A stretch of DNA of 48,896 nucleotides from Labilithrix sp. (GCA_019637105.1 JAHBWF010000044.1:1-48896); one strand, 5' to 3'; numbered from the stretch's first letter, positions 8,524-20,972 are shown. Notes: a model not told the origin generated them from the letters alone. Numbers and translations: made by a program.

Positions 8524-9885
8524 ATGACGGGAATGTCGAAAGGGGGCAGCACGGTGTCGACCGAGCTCGTCAGGGCGCTGTCCGCGCTCGCGGCGCACGT
8601 GCACAGGGGCCGCACGGCCGAGGACGTCCTCCGCATCGCCGGCGACGGCGCCGCGCGGCTGGGCCTCCGCCTCGACGCGTTTCAGGTCGCCGGCTCCGAC
8701 CTCGTCTTGCGGTCGCTCGCCACGTCCCCGGAGCGCGCGGCCCTCGAGCGCCTGCTCGGCCGGCGCCTCGTCGGCCTCCGTGCCCCCCTCGCGCGGTGCG
8801 GCCTCGCGTCGGAGGTCGTCGCGGAGCGTCGGAGCATCCATCGGAGCGACCTCGATCTCTTCGTTCGATTCGTGCTCGCGGCCACGGGGAAAGATCCGCT
8901 CTGCCTCGACACGTCGACCGCCACGTCGGGCTTCTCGAACGGCGTCGCCGCGCCGCTCGTCGTCCGGGGCGAGCCGTGGGGCCTCCTCACGATGACCTCG
9001 CCCTCGCTCCGCGCCGAAGACGCCGCCGCCGTCGCGCTGTTCGCGGCCCACGTGGGGTCGGCGCTCGAGGTCTCCGACTTCGTCGAGAGCCTCCGCCGGA
9101 CGCAGGACGAGCTCGTCGCGCGCGAACGGCTCGCGACCATCGGCGAGCTCGCGGCCACGGTGGCCCACGAGATCCGCAATCCGCTCGGCGTCCTCTTCAA
9201 CTCCGTCAGCGCGCTCCGCCGCCTGGTCCACGACGAAGCGAGCCTCGCCCGGCGGGCCGACACGGTCTCCCTCCTCTCGATCGTGAACGAGGAGGCCGTG
9301 CGCCTCGAGGAGATCGTCACCGACCTGCTCGAGCTCGCGCGGCCCTGGACGATGCGCGCGGAGCAGACGTCGCTGGCGAGCGTCGTCCAATCGGTCACGA
9401 AGGCCGTCCCTCGCCTGCCCCACAGCGCCGCGGTCGAGGTGCGGGTGATCCACTGCGCGGAGATGCCGCTCGTCGAGATCGACCGGCGCATGGTCCGACA
9501 GGCGCTGCTCAACCTCGTCGTCAACGCCATCCAGGCCATGCCGACGGGCGGAGCGCTGCTCGTCGAGACGCGCATCGAGCACCGCGACGACGCCTCGTTC
9601 GCCTGCGTCGACGTCAGCGACACCGGCACGGGGATCGCGCCGGAGGAGCAGGACCGCGTCCTCGAGCCCTTCTACACGACGAAGGCCTCCGGGACGGGCC
9701 TCGGCCTGCCGCTGGTGAAGCGCGTGGTCGAGGCGCACCGCGGCGAGCTCGCCGTCACCTCCGACGAGACGGGCACGACCTTCACGATTCGCCTGCCGCT
9801 CCCGAAGTGGGACGAGTCGCAGGTGACGCTCAGGCGAGGAGCGGGAGCGCCTCGTCCGTTGCGGGCAGCGGGAACTGATCGATGA
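8524..9885 (+). CDS. Soluble sensor histidine kinase with N-terminal GAF-like domain
   Basis: Residues about 10-180 resemble a GAF sensory domain, with no TM segment. The HisKA domain follows, with phospho-acceptor His215 in VAHEIRNPLG, then an HATPase domain: N-box NLVVNAIQAM, G1-like DVSDTGTGI, F-box EPFYTTK, G2 GTGLGLP. It autophosphorylates and would pass phosphate to a response regulator, but none is encoded nearby. It is therefore an orphan kinase, probably NtrB/ZraS-like in its catalytic core. The start is uncertain. ATG 8524 follows ACGGGG at a reasonable distance, TTG/GTG at 8488/8491 are possible, and GTG 8554 has AGGGGG seven bases upstream. The 3' end overlaps the convergent DUF1501 gene by 56 bp. 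The length is about 453 residues with the chosen start. Confidence 0.88.
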   Translation: MTGMSKGGSTVSTELVRALSALAAHVHRGRTAEDVLRIAGDGAARLGLRLDAFQVAGSDLVLRSLATSPERAALERLLGRRLVGLRAPLARCGLASEVVAERRSIHRSDLDLFVRFVLAATGKDPLCLDTSTATSGFSNGVAAPLVVRGEPWGLLTMTSPSLRAEDAAAVALFAAHVGSALEVSDFVESLRRTQDELVARERLATIGELAATVAHEIRNPLGVLFNSVSALRRLVHDEASLARRADTVSLLSIVNEEAVRLEEIVTDLLELARPWTMRAEQTSLASVVQSVTKAVPRLPHSAAVEVRVIHCAEMPLVEIDRRMVRQALLNLVVNAIQAMPTGGALLVETRIEHRDDASFACVDVSDTGTGIAPEEQDRVLEPFYTTKASGTGLGLPLVKRVVEAHRGELAVTSDETGTTFTIRLPLPKWDESQVTLRRGAGAPRPLRAAGTDR

Positions 9886-11230
9886 ACGGCGTCTGATCGA
9901 CGCCGAGCACGCGCCTGAGCTCGCGGTGGATGTGCGCGGGGTGGATGCGGACGCCGCTCGAGTCCCGGTCGGGGAGGACCTGGCTCACGTTGCCGCGGGC
10001 GACGCGCATCGCCTTGTGGCCCTCGTCGGTCCTGCCGATCGCGCGGCCGCCGCGGATGCCGGGCCCCGCGAGGAGCGCCGAGGTGACGTTCCAGTGGTCC
10101 TTGCCGTTGCCCGTGTTGTACCGCGGGGTGCGTCCGAAGTCGGACGTGACCATGACGTACAGCTTGTCGCGGAGCCCGAGCTGCTGGGCGCGGAGGAGCA
10201 CGTACCGGAAGCGCGCGAGGAACGTGCTCAGCGCGTTGCCCTGGCTGTTGTCGTGATCGGCGTGGGTGTCGAAGCCGCCCTGCGCGAACGTCGCCGAGGC
10301 CGACACGCCCGCCTGGAAGCAGCGGAGGACCGTCTCGAGCGGGCGGCCGAGGTCGACGAAGCGGGCCGCGCCGTTGTTGACCGGCGCCGTCAGGTACGCG
10401 CGCGTGTCGGGGGCGAGGTCGTTCGCGAACGCGTCGATCGACGGATCGGGGGCGCCGGCGACGGCCTTGAGCAGGTTCACCGACGCGCCGCCCTTGGCCG
10501 CGTCGCGGAACGCGTTGAACGTGCGCTTCGTCCGCGGGAGCGAGGTCTCCGCGGCGAGCCGCGAGATGCGCGCCTCGCGGAGCTCGGTGATGCGGCGCAC
10601 CGCGACGTCCGAGAGCAAGGCCTTGTCGTCCTGCGGCGAGGCCTTGTACGGCTCCGTGAGGAGCGCGACCTTGTCGCCGGGGAAGCGCGAGATGCCGACG
10701 ACGTCGCCGGTGCGGTTGTACTGACCGCCCGCGAGGAACGCCATCGGGACGTTGATCTGCCTCGACACCTTGCCGGCGAAGAGGGCCGCCAGCGCCGGCA
10801 GCTCGACGTCGTTGTGCCCGCAGGCGAGGCCCTGCACGCCGGTGTCGTGGTTGTTCGTCTGGGTGTCGACGCCGTTGAGGACGAGGACGTCCCTGCCGAC
10901 CGTCGCGAAGAAGTTCTGCGGATCCTCGACGGGGTTGCCGTTGCTCCGCAGGAGGAACTTCCCCTCCGCGGTGGCCGTCGGGACGACGACGCCGTTCATG
11001 TCGGCGACCTCGGTGATCAGCCGGTTCTCGTACGCCGGCGTGACGCCCTCTGCGGTCACCTTCGCGTCGCAGAGCATCGTCGGGTCCCACCCGCCCGCGG
11101 CGTGCATGTGGAGGAAGTACGGGCCTCCCCAGACGGCGGCGTCGGCGTGAGCCTCGCGCCCGAGGACGGTCGGGAAGAAGAGAGAGAGCCCGGCGAACCC
11201 GGCCAGCTTGACGAAATCGCGGCGATCCAT
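9830..11230 (-). CDS. DUF1501-domain protein, Tat-exported
   Basis: This 466-residue protein begins with a twin-arginine signal (DRRDFVKLAGFAG, then an AHA cleavage region), so it is exported folded. The body matches DUF1501 (sulfatase/alkaline-phosphatase-like fold): VLNGVDTQTNNHDTG, GGFDTHADHD, SDFGRTPR, KDHWNVTSALLAGPGI and IGRTDEG. His/Asp residues in these motifs suggest a metal site. The true ATG at 11230 has an AGGAG about nine bases upstream; the open frame runs much further upstream but that part overlaps another gene. It lies 20 bp downstream of the heme/DUF1592-type gene on the same strand. This pairing recurs in myxobacteria and planctomycetes. The reaction is not established, so only the family is claimed. 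Confidence 0.88.
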   Translation of the reverse strand: MDRRDFVKLAGFAGLSLFFPTVLGREAHADAAVWGGPYFLHMHAAGGWDPTMLCDAKVTAEGVTPAYENRLITEVADMNGVVVPTATAEGKFLLRSNGNPVEDPQNFFATVGRDVLVLNGVDTQTNNHDTGVQGLACGHNDVELPALAALFAGKVSRQINVPMAFLAGGQYNRTGDVVGISRFPGDKVALLTEPYKASPQDDKALLSDVAVRRITELREARISRLAAETSLPRTKRTFNAFRDAAKGGASVNLLKAVAGAPDPSIDAFANDLAPDTRAYLTAPVNNGAARFVDLGRPLETVLRCFQAGVSASATFAQGGFDTHADHDNSQGNALSTFLARFRYVLLRAQQLGLRDKLYVMVTSDFGRTPRYNTGNGKDHWNVTSALLAGPGIRGGRAIGRTDEGHKAMRVARGNVSQVLPDRDSSGVRIHPAHIHRELRRVLGVDQTPFIDQFPLPATDEALPLLA

Positions 11231-11250
11231 CGCTTTTGCTCCTGGGCCCG

Positions 11251-13707
11251 TCACTCGTGGGTGAATCGATAGTCCGTGAGGAGGTACGTCATGACCGCCT
11301 GCCACGAACGGATGGTGAAGTTCTCGTCGCGCGCGAGCCGCATGCCCGGCTCGTACGCGGCGTCGTCGGGTCGATCCCGCAGGCGCTCGAAGACGGCCTG
11401 GAGGCGCCCGTCGCGCGTCTCGAAGCGCACGCCCTTGTCCCAGTCGTTCTCGGCGACGCAGCGCCCGTTGGTGAGGTTCTGCCCGCCCTTGTTCGGGTTG
11501 TTCACCTCGAACTCCTCGAGGTCGCGCCAGACGTCGACGAACAGCCCGTACACCGCGTCGACCTCCTCCGACCTCGGGTCGACGGTCTCGCCGAGCAGGC
11601 GGAAGAAGAGGTGGACGATCGTGTCCCGGATCTTCTTCTCGGCGTCGGGGACCGCGACGAGCGGCTGGTCCTTGTTCGCGCGGGTGAACGGCGTGGTCGT
11701 CAGCTCCACCGTGCGGAAGAGGCGGCGCTCGGCGGTCGGCTTGGTGAAGTCGTAGCTCGTCGCGCGGCACGCGACGATGGCGCCGGTGTACTGGCTGGTC
11801 GCGATCATGATCGGGCTCATCGTCTCGGTGCGCTTGGTGACGTCGCCCGAGTCGATGCCGCCGTAGACGAGCCGCCAGTCGCGGTCCTCGACGAGGTCGC
11901 TCCGGAGGAAGCCGTCCTTGGCGCGGCGCTCGTTCTTCGAGGCGGCCTCGCCGCCGAAGTAGTAGAGGCCGGTGGTCGCGCGGTACTTCCGCCCCAGCAT
12001 CTCCGGGCTGAGGATCCGGCCCTGACCGAGGCCGTCGTGCAGGGCGTCCTTGGTCCCGTCGCCCGACTCGGCGCGGAAGTAGGCGCTGTCGACGATCGCG
12101 ACGACGAGCCTCCGGAGGTCGTACTTCGGCGGCGTCGCGCCCTCCGTCCCCGCCGCGAAGTCGTCGCCGAGCTTCACGAACCAGTCGTTCTGGATGTTGT
12201 AGGCGCGGACGCGGTCCGCGTAGTCCGGCGCGTCCTTGTCCTGCGGGAAGGCGATCGGGTCGTCGCCGACGATGCCGCGGTACATGACCTGCGCGACCGA
12301 GATGCCGAAGCGGCGATCCTTCGCGACCTGCGCCCCGAGCCACATGAGCGCGTTGCCGTAGCTCTCCGGCGGCATGTCGGCGCCGTTGATCCCCGGCGGC
12401 AGCATCTCGTCGTGCCAGTTGTCGTCCGCGTTGAAGCGGAGGAGCTGGTTCTCGCCGAACCCGCGGAAGCCGCCGGCGATCGGATCGATGACCGAGTGGC
12501 ACACCGAGCACATCGCCGAGTTGAGCGTCGGGTTCTGGATCGACGTGAGCGCGGTCGAGTCGACCGGCCGCGTCGCGAACTTGAAGATGTCCGTGGCGAG
12601 GAAGTTCTTGAGGACGATCCGGGCGCGCTTGCGGCCGCGGTTCGTCGGCGTGGTCTCCCAGCGCGTGAGGAACGCCGGCGTGGAGAGGACGCCCGCGACC
12701 GGCATGCCCGTCGTCTTGGCGGCGCCGTCCTCCTCGCGGTTCTGGACCGGCGAGAAGTCGATGCGCCGCCAGTCGAGGAAGCTCTCGGGGATGAGCGGCG
12801 CGTCGTGCGGGAGCCCGTACATCGCGGCGAGGAAGGGGTTCGCGACGACGTAGTTGCCGTTCACGACGTCGGAGAACGGCAAGTTGTTCCGGACGACGAA
12901 CTCGATGTAGCGCATCGGCTCCTCGGTGACGGAGGCCGACGTCCAGTTGCGCGTGTCCGACGTGTACTGCGGGTACCGGTCGTTGTGGAGCCAGGGCGCG
13001 TTGTTGTACGCGGACTCGACGCCGGCGTCGACGCCGCGCTCCGTGAGCAGCGCGTCGTTCCAGATCTCGCGGAGGCGATCGTAGAACAGCTCCTCGTTCG
13101 TGAGCTTGAGCACGAACTCGGCGAGGCCCTGATCCGTCGCCGCGCTCGCGAGCTCCTCGTCGGTCGGGTAGCGGCCGGCCAGCGTGATCGCCGCCTTGCG
13201 GGCGGTGGCGCGGTTGCCGAGCATCTGCACGCCGAGCTGCCCTTCGGCGTCGCACTTGCGCTCTTCGCCGCGCCGGAGCTCCTGGACGAACCCCCGGAGC
13301 AGCTTGAAGTCCTCGGAGTCCTCCTTGAGGACGGCGCCGCCGCCGTGATCGCGCTCGCCGAGCGGCTTGCGGAGGAGCACCGGGACGTCGTCGATCTCGA
13401 GCTTCGCGTAGTCGCGCATGCTGTCGAGGTTGGCGCTGACGAAGTCGGGCCACGTCTCGCGGAAGATCTTGAACTTGGCGCCCTTCGTCTCGGCGATGCC
13501 GCCCGGCGAGTGGCAGCCGATGCACGCCTGCATCGCCTTGCCGTAGATCTGGGTGGTGAAGTACTCGCGGGTGCTGGTGCAGGCGGCGCCGCTCGCGACG
13601 CCCTCGTCCTCCTCCCCACACCCGGCGCCGCCGAGCGCCGATCCGAGGACCAGCGCGCACAGCGAGACGGCGTGCCTCCCCGAAATCTGCTGCGAGGTTC
13701 TCCTCAT
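11251..13707 (-). CDS. DUF1592/DUF1588-type planctomycete-cytochrome-like heme protein, exported
   Basis: An 818-residue exported protein. The N terminus has a signal with a possible, slightly atypical lipobox ending at Cys30. A first CxxCH heme motif follows at 62-66 (CIGCH). The central region is the DUF1592-like part, and a second CxxCH at 400-404 (CSVCH) is followed by SVIDPIAGGF, the typical DUF1588 signature. The C-terminal 250 residues resemble the DUF1585/DUF1595-type tail. The boundaries are my estimate. Family members are large periplasmic or surface c-type heme proteins of unknown reaction, nearly always beside a DUF1501 or DUF1552 partner, as here. The ATG at 13707 has a GAGAGGG ribosome-binding sequence. 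The gene is the first of a two-gene operon. Confidence 0.88.
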   Translation of the reverse strand: MRRTSQQISGRHAVSLCALVLGSALGGAGCGEEDEGVASGAACTSTREYFTTQIYGKAMQACIGCHSPGGIAETKGAKFKIFRETWPDFVSANLDSMRDYAKLEIDDVPVLLRKPLGERDHGGGAVLKEDSEDFKLLRGFVQELRRGEERKCDAEGQLGVQMLGNRATARKAAITLAGRYPTDEELASAATDQGLAEFVLKLTNEELFYDRLREIWNDALLTERGVDAGVESAYNNAPWLHNDRYPQYTSDTRNWTSASVTEEPMRYIEFVVRNNLPFSDVVNGNYVVANPFLAAMYGLPHDAPLIPESFLDWRRIDFSPVQNREEDGAAKTTGMPVAGVLSTPAFLTRWETTPTNRGRKRARIVLKNFLATDIFKFATRPVDSTALTSIQNPTLNSAMCSVCHSVIDPIAGGFRGFGENQLLRFNADDNWHDEMLPPGINGADMPPESYGNALMWLGAQVAKDRRFGISVAQVMYRGIVGDDPIAFPQDKDAPDYADRVRAYNIQNDWFVKLGDDFAAGTEGATPPKYDLRRLVVAIVDSAYFRAESGDGTKDALHDGLGQGRILSPEMLGRKYRATTGLYYFGGEAASKNERRAKDGFLRSDLVEDRDWRLVYGGIDSGDVTKRTETMSPIMIATSQYTGAIVACRATSYDFTKPTAERRLFRTVELTTTPFTRANKDQPLVAVPDAEKKIRDTIVHLFFRLLGETVDPRSEEVDAVYGLFVDVWRDLEEFEVNNPNKGGQNLTNGRCVAENDWDKGVRFETRDGRLQAVFERLRDRPDDAAYEPGMRLARDENFTIRSWQAVMTYLLTDYRFTHE

Positions 13708-14127
13708 GCTCTGTCCCTCTCTCGGCGCGACAGCTCAGCAAGCAGTGCGCCCACCGTGAGGTTTTTCGTCCTCACTCGATTCGCGCCCCCGGTCGCCGGC
13801 CCACGCGTGGCGGTCCTGACCGACAAACGCGCGCGATCGACGCGCAGGCGCCGTGGAAGCTCTCTTGGGCAAAGGTGCACTCGTCACGCACCTTCACCCC
13901 GGATCGGAATGGGGACCGTTCCCCGCGTCGCCGGGGGCTCGCCCCCTTACTCGAGCCCCGCGCCGCCGCCCGACGCGGACGTCGAGCGCAGCCCTCCCGA
14001 TCACGGCGCCGGCGAAGCGCGCCCGCGCGCAGCGCGTCGCGGCGACGCTCGTGTCGTGATGCTCTCGCGCCGGGCGCGGTGGGCCCGCTGGCATCAGCGC
14101 ACAACTTGCATGGTAGCCTCGTCATCC
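13708..14127. other. Divergent intergenic region with an inverted repeat (AAGGTGC-N9-GCACCTT at 13872-13894)
   Basis: About 420 bp separate the heme-protein operon (minus) from two small lipoprotein genes (plus). I see no convincing gene: frames here are Arg/Pro-rich with no ribosome-binding site. Visible structure is a perfect 7-bp inverted repeat at 13872-13894 near the middle and two compact GC hairpins at about 13911-13955 (GGGGA/TCCCC and GGGGG/CCCCC arms). The region must hold both divergent promoters. The 7-bp repeat is the best operator candidate. Confidence 0.4.
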
Positions 14128-14421
14128 ATGCGAGGTCGCGTCCCCTCCCTCTCTCTCTGGATCACCGCGGCTCTGACGATCGTCGTGACGGCCGCCACCG
14201 CGTGCGGATCGGACGACGACGCGTCGGACGCCGACAAGAAGCGGGCGTCCACGGCGAGCACCACGTTCATCCCCGACGAGCCGCCCCCGCAGCCGGAGCT
14301 GCCGCCCGGCGCCGGCCCCTACAGCGGCCCGGGTCCGAAGAGCGACGACGATCCGCCGCCTCCGCCGCCGGACGCGGGCGGGACGCCGGACGCCGGCGGC
14401 TCGGACGACGCGGGCGACTGA
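14128..14421 (+). CDS. Small acidic/proline-rich lipoprotein, unknown function
   Basis: A 97-residue predicted lipoprotein. An Arg-containing N terminus and hydrophobic core end in TATAC at about residue 26. The remainder is low-complexity, with an Asp-rich stretch after the Cys and then Pro- and Asp/Gly/Ala-rich segments (PPPPPPDAGG, DAGGSDDAGD). It has no recognisable domain and is probably a surface-exposed tail protein. The open frame extends far upstream without sense. The ATG at 14128 gives a proper signal peptide, and an ATG six codons earlier (14110) is an alternative. No strong Shine-Dalgarno is visible. It is followed after about 96 bp by a cytochrome c lipoprotein on the same strand. 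Confidence 0.6.
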   Translation: MRGRVPSLSLWITAALTIVVTAATACGSDDDASDADKKRASTASTTFIPDEPPPQPELPPGAGPYSGPGPKSDDDPPPPPPDAGGTPDAGGSDDAGD

Positions 14422-14517
14422 CGTCCGGCGGAGGCCGTGTCGACTCGCCGCCGCGTCGACGCGGCGGACGTTCCTGGGCGGGCTCTCCGAGCCTCGTGTT
14501 GGATGACGGGAGAAAGC

Positions 14518-14907
14518 ATGACGAAGAGGACGCTCGCGTACTTCGTGACGGTGGCCGCGATGACGACGGCGGGTTGCGCCGACAAAGAGGAGTCGCCCTC
14601 GGACGGGCAGAGCCAGCGCGACGCGGGGTCGCCGGACGACTCGGAGGACCCGGGCGGCTCGGAGGACCCGGACGACTCCGAGACGCTGACGCTCTCGGCG
14701 TCGTTCCAGGCGGTGTGCGCGAAGTGCCACGGCGCCGAGGGCAGAGGCCAGGGCGGCTTCCCCTCGATCCCGGGCGGCAGGAGCGAGAGCGCCTTCATCG
14801 CGATCGTGCGGAGCGGCCGCGGAGAGATGCCGGCGAGCGACGCCTCGAAGATCTCGGACGCCGACCTCGCGTCGGACTACCTCTGGCTGACGACGAAGCG
14901 CCCGTGA
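14518..14907 (+). CDS. Mono-heme cytochrome c lipoprotein
   Basis: This 129-residue protein has a signal peptide ending in a lipobox at TTAGC (Cys about 20), an acidic Ser/Asp/Gly/Glu-rich linker, and then a compact class-I cytochrome c fold. The heme attachment motif is CAKCH, with glycine-rich sequence after it (GAEGRGQGG). The likely distal Met ligand is in GEMP, within the usual SGRGEMP context. It should act as a periplasmic electron carrier tethered to a membrane. The ATG at 14518 is chosen because GGGAGA precedes it and it starts the signal peptide exactly; an earlier ATG at 14437 adds an odd extension. It lies near the diheme DUF1592-type gene, so an electron-transfer link is possible but unproven. 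Confidence 0.85.
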   Translation: MTKRTLAYFVTVAAMTTAGCADKEESPSDGQSQRDAGSPDDSEDPGGSEDPDDSETLTLSASFQAVCAKCHGAEGRGQGGFPSIPGGRSESAFIAIVRSGRGEMPASDASKISDADLASDYLWLTTKRP

Positions 14908-14937
14908 GCGCGGCGCCTCGCGCCCGTCCGCGCGACG

Positions 14938-17139
14938 TCACTCGACGAAGCGAACGCCGAGGAACGACAGGTAGACCCCCGGGTTGTCCTCGAAGAAGCG
15001 CGCGAGGTCGGTCTTCGCGATCGAGAACAGCTTGCCGCTCCGCGTGACGCGCGCGGAGCTCGGCGCCGGCCCGCCCGTGCGCAGCGCGTCGACCTCGCCG
15101 ACGAAGGCGCCGCTCGCGAACGGCGTCAGCTCGCCCTCCGGGCACCGGATCGTCACGATGGCGTCGTCGACCAGGTAGGCCTGCTCCGGTACGTCGCCCG
15201 CGCGCCAGAGCACCTGGTCCTCGTCGGCCCGACACGGCACGAGGTACATCTGGAGCTGCGTCTTCTGCGCGGTCGTGAGCCCGGAGAGGACCGAGTTCTT
15301 CGCGAGCAGCTCCCAGGCGCCCTCGTCGTGAATGCGCGCGAGGCGCTCGAGGCGCGTGAGCATCTCGCTGCCGCGGAGGACGGCGAGGAGATCGTTGCGG
15401 TCGATCGCGATGAGATCGACGTCGGTGAGCGCGACCGCGTCGGCGGAGCGCGGCTGGTCGAGCAGGATGGCCATCTCGCCGAAGTAGTCGCCCGCGCGGT
15501 AGCGCTTGAGCGGCACGCCGTCCCGCACGATCTGCACCGTGCCGTGCGCGATGATGTAGAAGCTGTCGCCGCGCGTGCCCTGCTTCACGATCCGCTCGCC
15601 GGCGGGGAGCGTCATCCGCCGCGCGACCTGCAAGAGGCTCTTCGCGCGGGTGAGCGGCAGGTCGCGGAGGAAGTCGACCATCGCGAAGATGTCGAGCAGC
15701 TCGATCGCCTCGCTGAACCGCGGCGAGCTCGACGGCTCCACGCGGATCGTGTGCTCGAGCCCCTCACGCGCCGCGCGGAGCCCGGCGTCCTTCGGGACGT
15801 CCTTCGCCGCGATGTGGACGAGGTAGAGCCGCCTCTTCACGTCCTCGGGCAGCGCGGCCAGCGCGGTCGTGGGCGTGTGGAGCGGCGGGATCCCCGCCTC
15901 GTGCAGGATCGCGCTGTGGTGCTCGGGGAAGCCGACGAGGGCCTCGTAGCGCGCGGCCGAGAAGACGCCCTCCTCGTACATCCGGGTGACGCGCTCCGGA
16001 TCGTAGAGCGTGTCGCCCGAGATCGAGATGCTGCGGTTGCCGTAGAACGCGTCGAAGCCGATGGTCGGGATCGAGTGGAGCGTGTAGCGGAACCAGAGCT
16101 CGCCGCCGCGGACGTGGACCGGAGCGCCGATGCGCACCGGGTGGAACGAGAACGTCCGGCGGAGGAGGTCCTCGGAGAGCCCGGAGAGCGCCGAGTACTT
16201 CCGGAGGAACGAGCCGAGGATGTGCGGCGTCGTGTAGAGGCTGATCTGCGACTCCTCGAGGAGCTTCTGGAACGTGCCGGCGTCGTGATCGGCGTGGCAG
16301 TGCGTCAGGATCACGCCGTCGATGGTCTTCGGCGCGACGCCGCGGACCCGCAGGTAGTCGGTGGAGTCGGTCGGCGGGTCGACGAGGATCGCGCGGCCGC
16401 CCATCCAGAGGAGGAAGCCCGTCGTCTTGCCGGAGGGATCGAAGCCGTGGCTCGCGCCGAGCACGGTGACGCCGAACGACGGCGGCGCGAAGGAGTGCGC
16501 GACGAGATCGGGATCCGTCGGCGCGCGGCCCGGCAGCGCCACGGTCGCGCCCACGGAGACGGGCTCGCGCCCCGCGTCTCGGACGACGATCGCGTCCGCG
16601 CCGAGCTCGATCGTGACGTCGGGCGCGATCTTCGCCGCGCCCCCGTCGGCGACGACGAACTCGATGAGGTCGTCGACGGTCAACCTCCCCTTCCCCGGCA
16701 CGGTCCTGAAGTAGTCGCTCTCCTTCTGGAAGTCGGGGCGGTGCGACTCCGGGAAGCCGTCGGCGAACTCGCTGGGCAGCGGCCCCGCGCTCGGCCCGAA
16801 CAGCGACTCCTGGAAGATCGACCGAACGCGGCGCTCGACGTCGCGCGAGAGCACGACGAGGCGACAGCGCCGCTTGAGCAGGAAGAAGCTGTAATACGCC
16901 GGGAACTCGAACTCGGCGACGGAGAGCCCGCGGCGCCGGTCGAACAGCTCGCGCGGCAGGACGTACGCGACCGGGACGTCGAGCCGGAGCTCCATGACGT
17001 CCTTGATCGTCTCCGGCGGGACGCCGATCTGCACCGCGCCCGCCGACGTGCGGACGTAGTATCCGCCGCGCGGCAGCGCGATCCAGCCGCTCGAAGTCGA
17101 CGGACCGCTCGACGGACCGCGCTGCTCGCTCGTGCTCAC
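14938..17139 (-). CDS. Metallo-beta-lactamase-fold protein fused to cyclic-nucleotide-binding domains
   Basis: A 733-residue cytoplasmic protein. Residues 1-210 are an unassigned N-terminal domain. The MBL-fold hydrolase domain spans about 225-450, with the metal motif HCHADH near 279-284, then further His residues (LHSIPTIGFD, SGDTLYD, FPEHHSA). A cNMP-binding domain lies at about 485-600, with a well-kept phosphate-binding cassette (GDYFGEMAILLDQPRSA) including the Arg that contacts the cyclic phosphate. A second, degenerate cNMP fold is at about 615-733. HxHxDH is also the signature of class II cyclic-nucleotide phosphodiesterases, so a cyclic-nucleotide-regulated phosphodiesterase is a reasonable hypothesis. 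The substrate is not shown by sequence. The gene is divergent from the Hsp70 gene across 183 bp. Confidence 0.88.
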   Translation of the reverse strand: MSTSEQRGPSSGPSTSSGWIALPRGGYYVRTSAGAVQIGVPPETIKDVMELRLDVPVAYVLPRELFDRRRGLSVAEFEFPAYYSFFLLKRRCRLVVLSRDVERRVRSIFQESLFGPSAGPLPSEFADGFPESHRPDFQKESDYFRTVPGKGRLTVDDLIEFVVADGGAAKIAPDVTIELGADAIVVRDAGREPVSVGATVALPGRAPTDPDLVAHSFAPPSFGVTVLGASHGFDPSGKTTGFLLWMGGRAILVDPPTDSTDYLRVRGVAPKTIDGVILTHCHADHDAGTFQKLLEESQISLYTTPHILGSFLRKYSALSGLSEDLLRRTFSFHPVRIGAPVHVRGGELWFRYTLHSIPTIGFDAFYGNRSISISGDTLYDPERVTRMYEEGVFSAARYEALVGFPEHHSAILHEAGIPPLHTPTTALAALPEDVKRRLYLVHIAAKDVPKDAGLRAAREGLEHTIRVEPSSSPRFSEAIELLDIFAMVDFLRDLPLTRAKSLLQVARRMTLPAGERIVKQGTRGDSFYIIAHGTVQIVRDGVPLKRYRAGDYFGEMAILLDQPRSADAVALTDVDLIAIDRNDLLAVLRGSEMLTRLERLARIHDEGAWELLAKNSVLSGLTTAQKTQLQMYLVPCRADEDQVLWRAGDVPEQAYLVDDAIVTIRCPEGELTPFASGAFVGEVDALRTGGPAPSSARVTRSGKLFSIAKTDLARFFEDNPGVYLSFLGVRFVE

Positions 17140-17322
17140 TCGTCGTTGAGCTTAGCCCAGCCCCGGCGCGATCGGGCGGGCCCCTTCGCCCCGGCGTCCG
17201 CGCGCGGCGCTCTCCGGAGCGACGCACGCGCCGCCCGAGGCCCTCCCGCCGCGACGAGCGACCTCCTCGAGCCCAAAACCCAAAGGTTCCTGGGGCCGAG
17301 CGGATGGTGGTACATCTCGGGT

Positions 17323-20922
<3,600 letters not shown>

Positions 20923-20923
20923 T

Positions 20924-20948
20924 TGATCCTGCAACCTGATCCTGCAAC
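20924..20948 (+). repeat. Direct repeat TGATCCTGCAAC x2 between the Hsp70 and J-domain genes
   Basis: Two identical 12-bp copies (20924-20935 and 20937-20948), one base apart, begin two bases after the Hsp70 stop codon and end 24 bp before the J-domain ATG. This may be a small tandem duplication or a binding site. No hairpin is formed, so it is not a terminator, consistent with co-transcription of the pair. Confidence 0.6.
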
Positions 20949-20972
20949 ACCGAGGATGGAGCGAACGGACGG

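Noticed and set aside
7198-9738. 846-codon minus-strand frame opposite the epimerase and kinase genes
   Set aside because: Same reasons: no domain, no ribosome-binding site, mirror of real codons.
13772-14125. Minus-strand frame of 117 codons in the 13.7-14.1 kb gap
   Set aside because: Arg/Ala-rich, no start signal, overlaps the likely divergent promoters.
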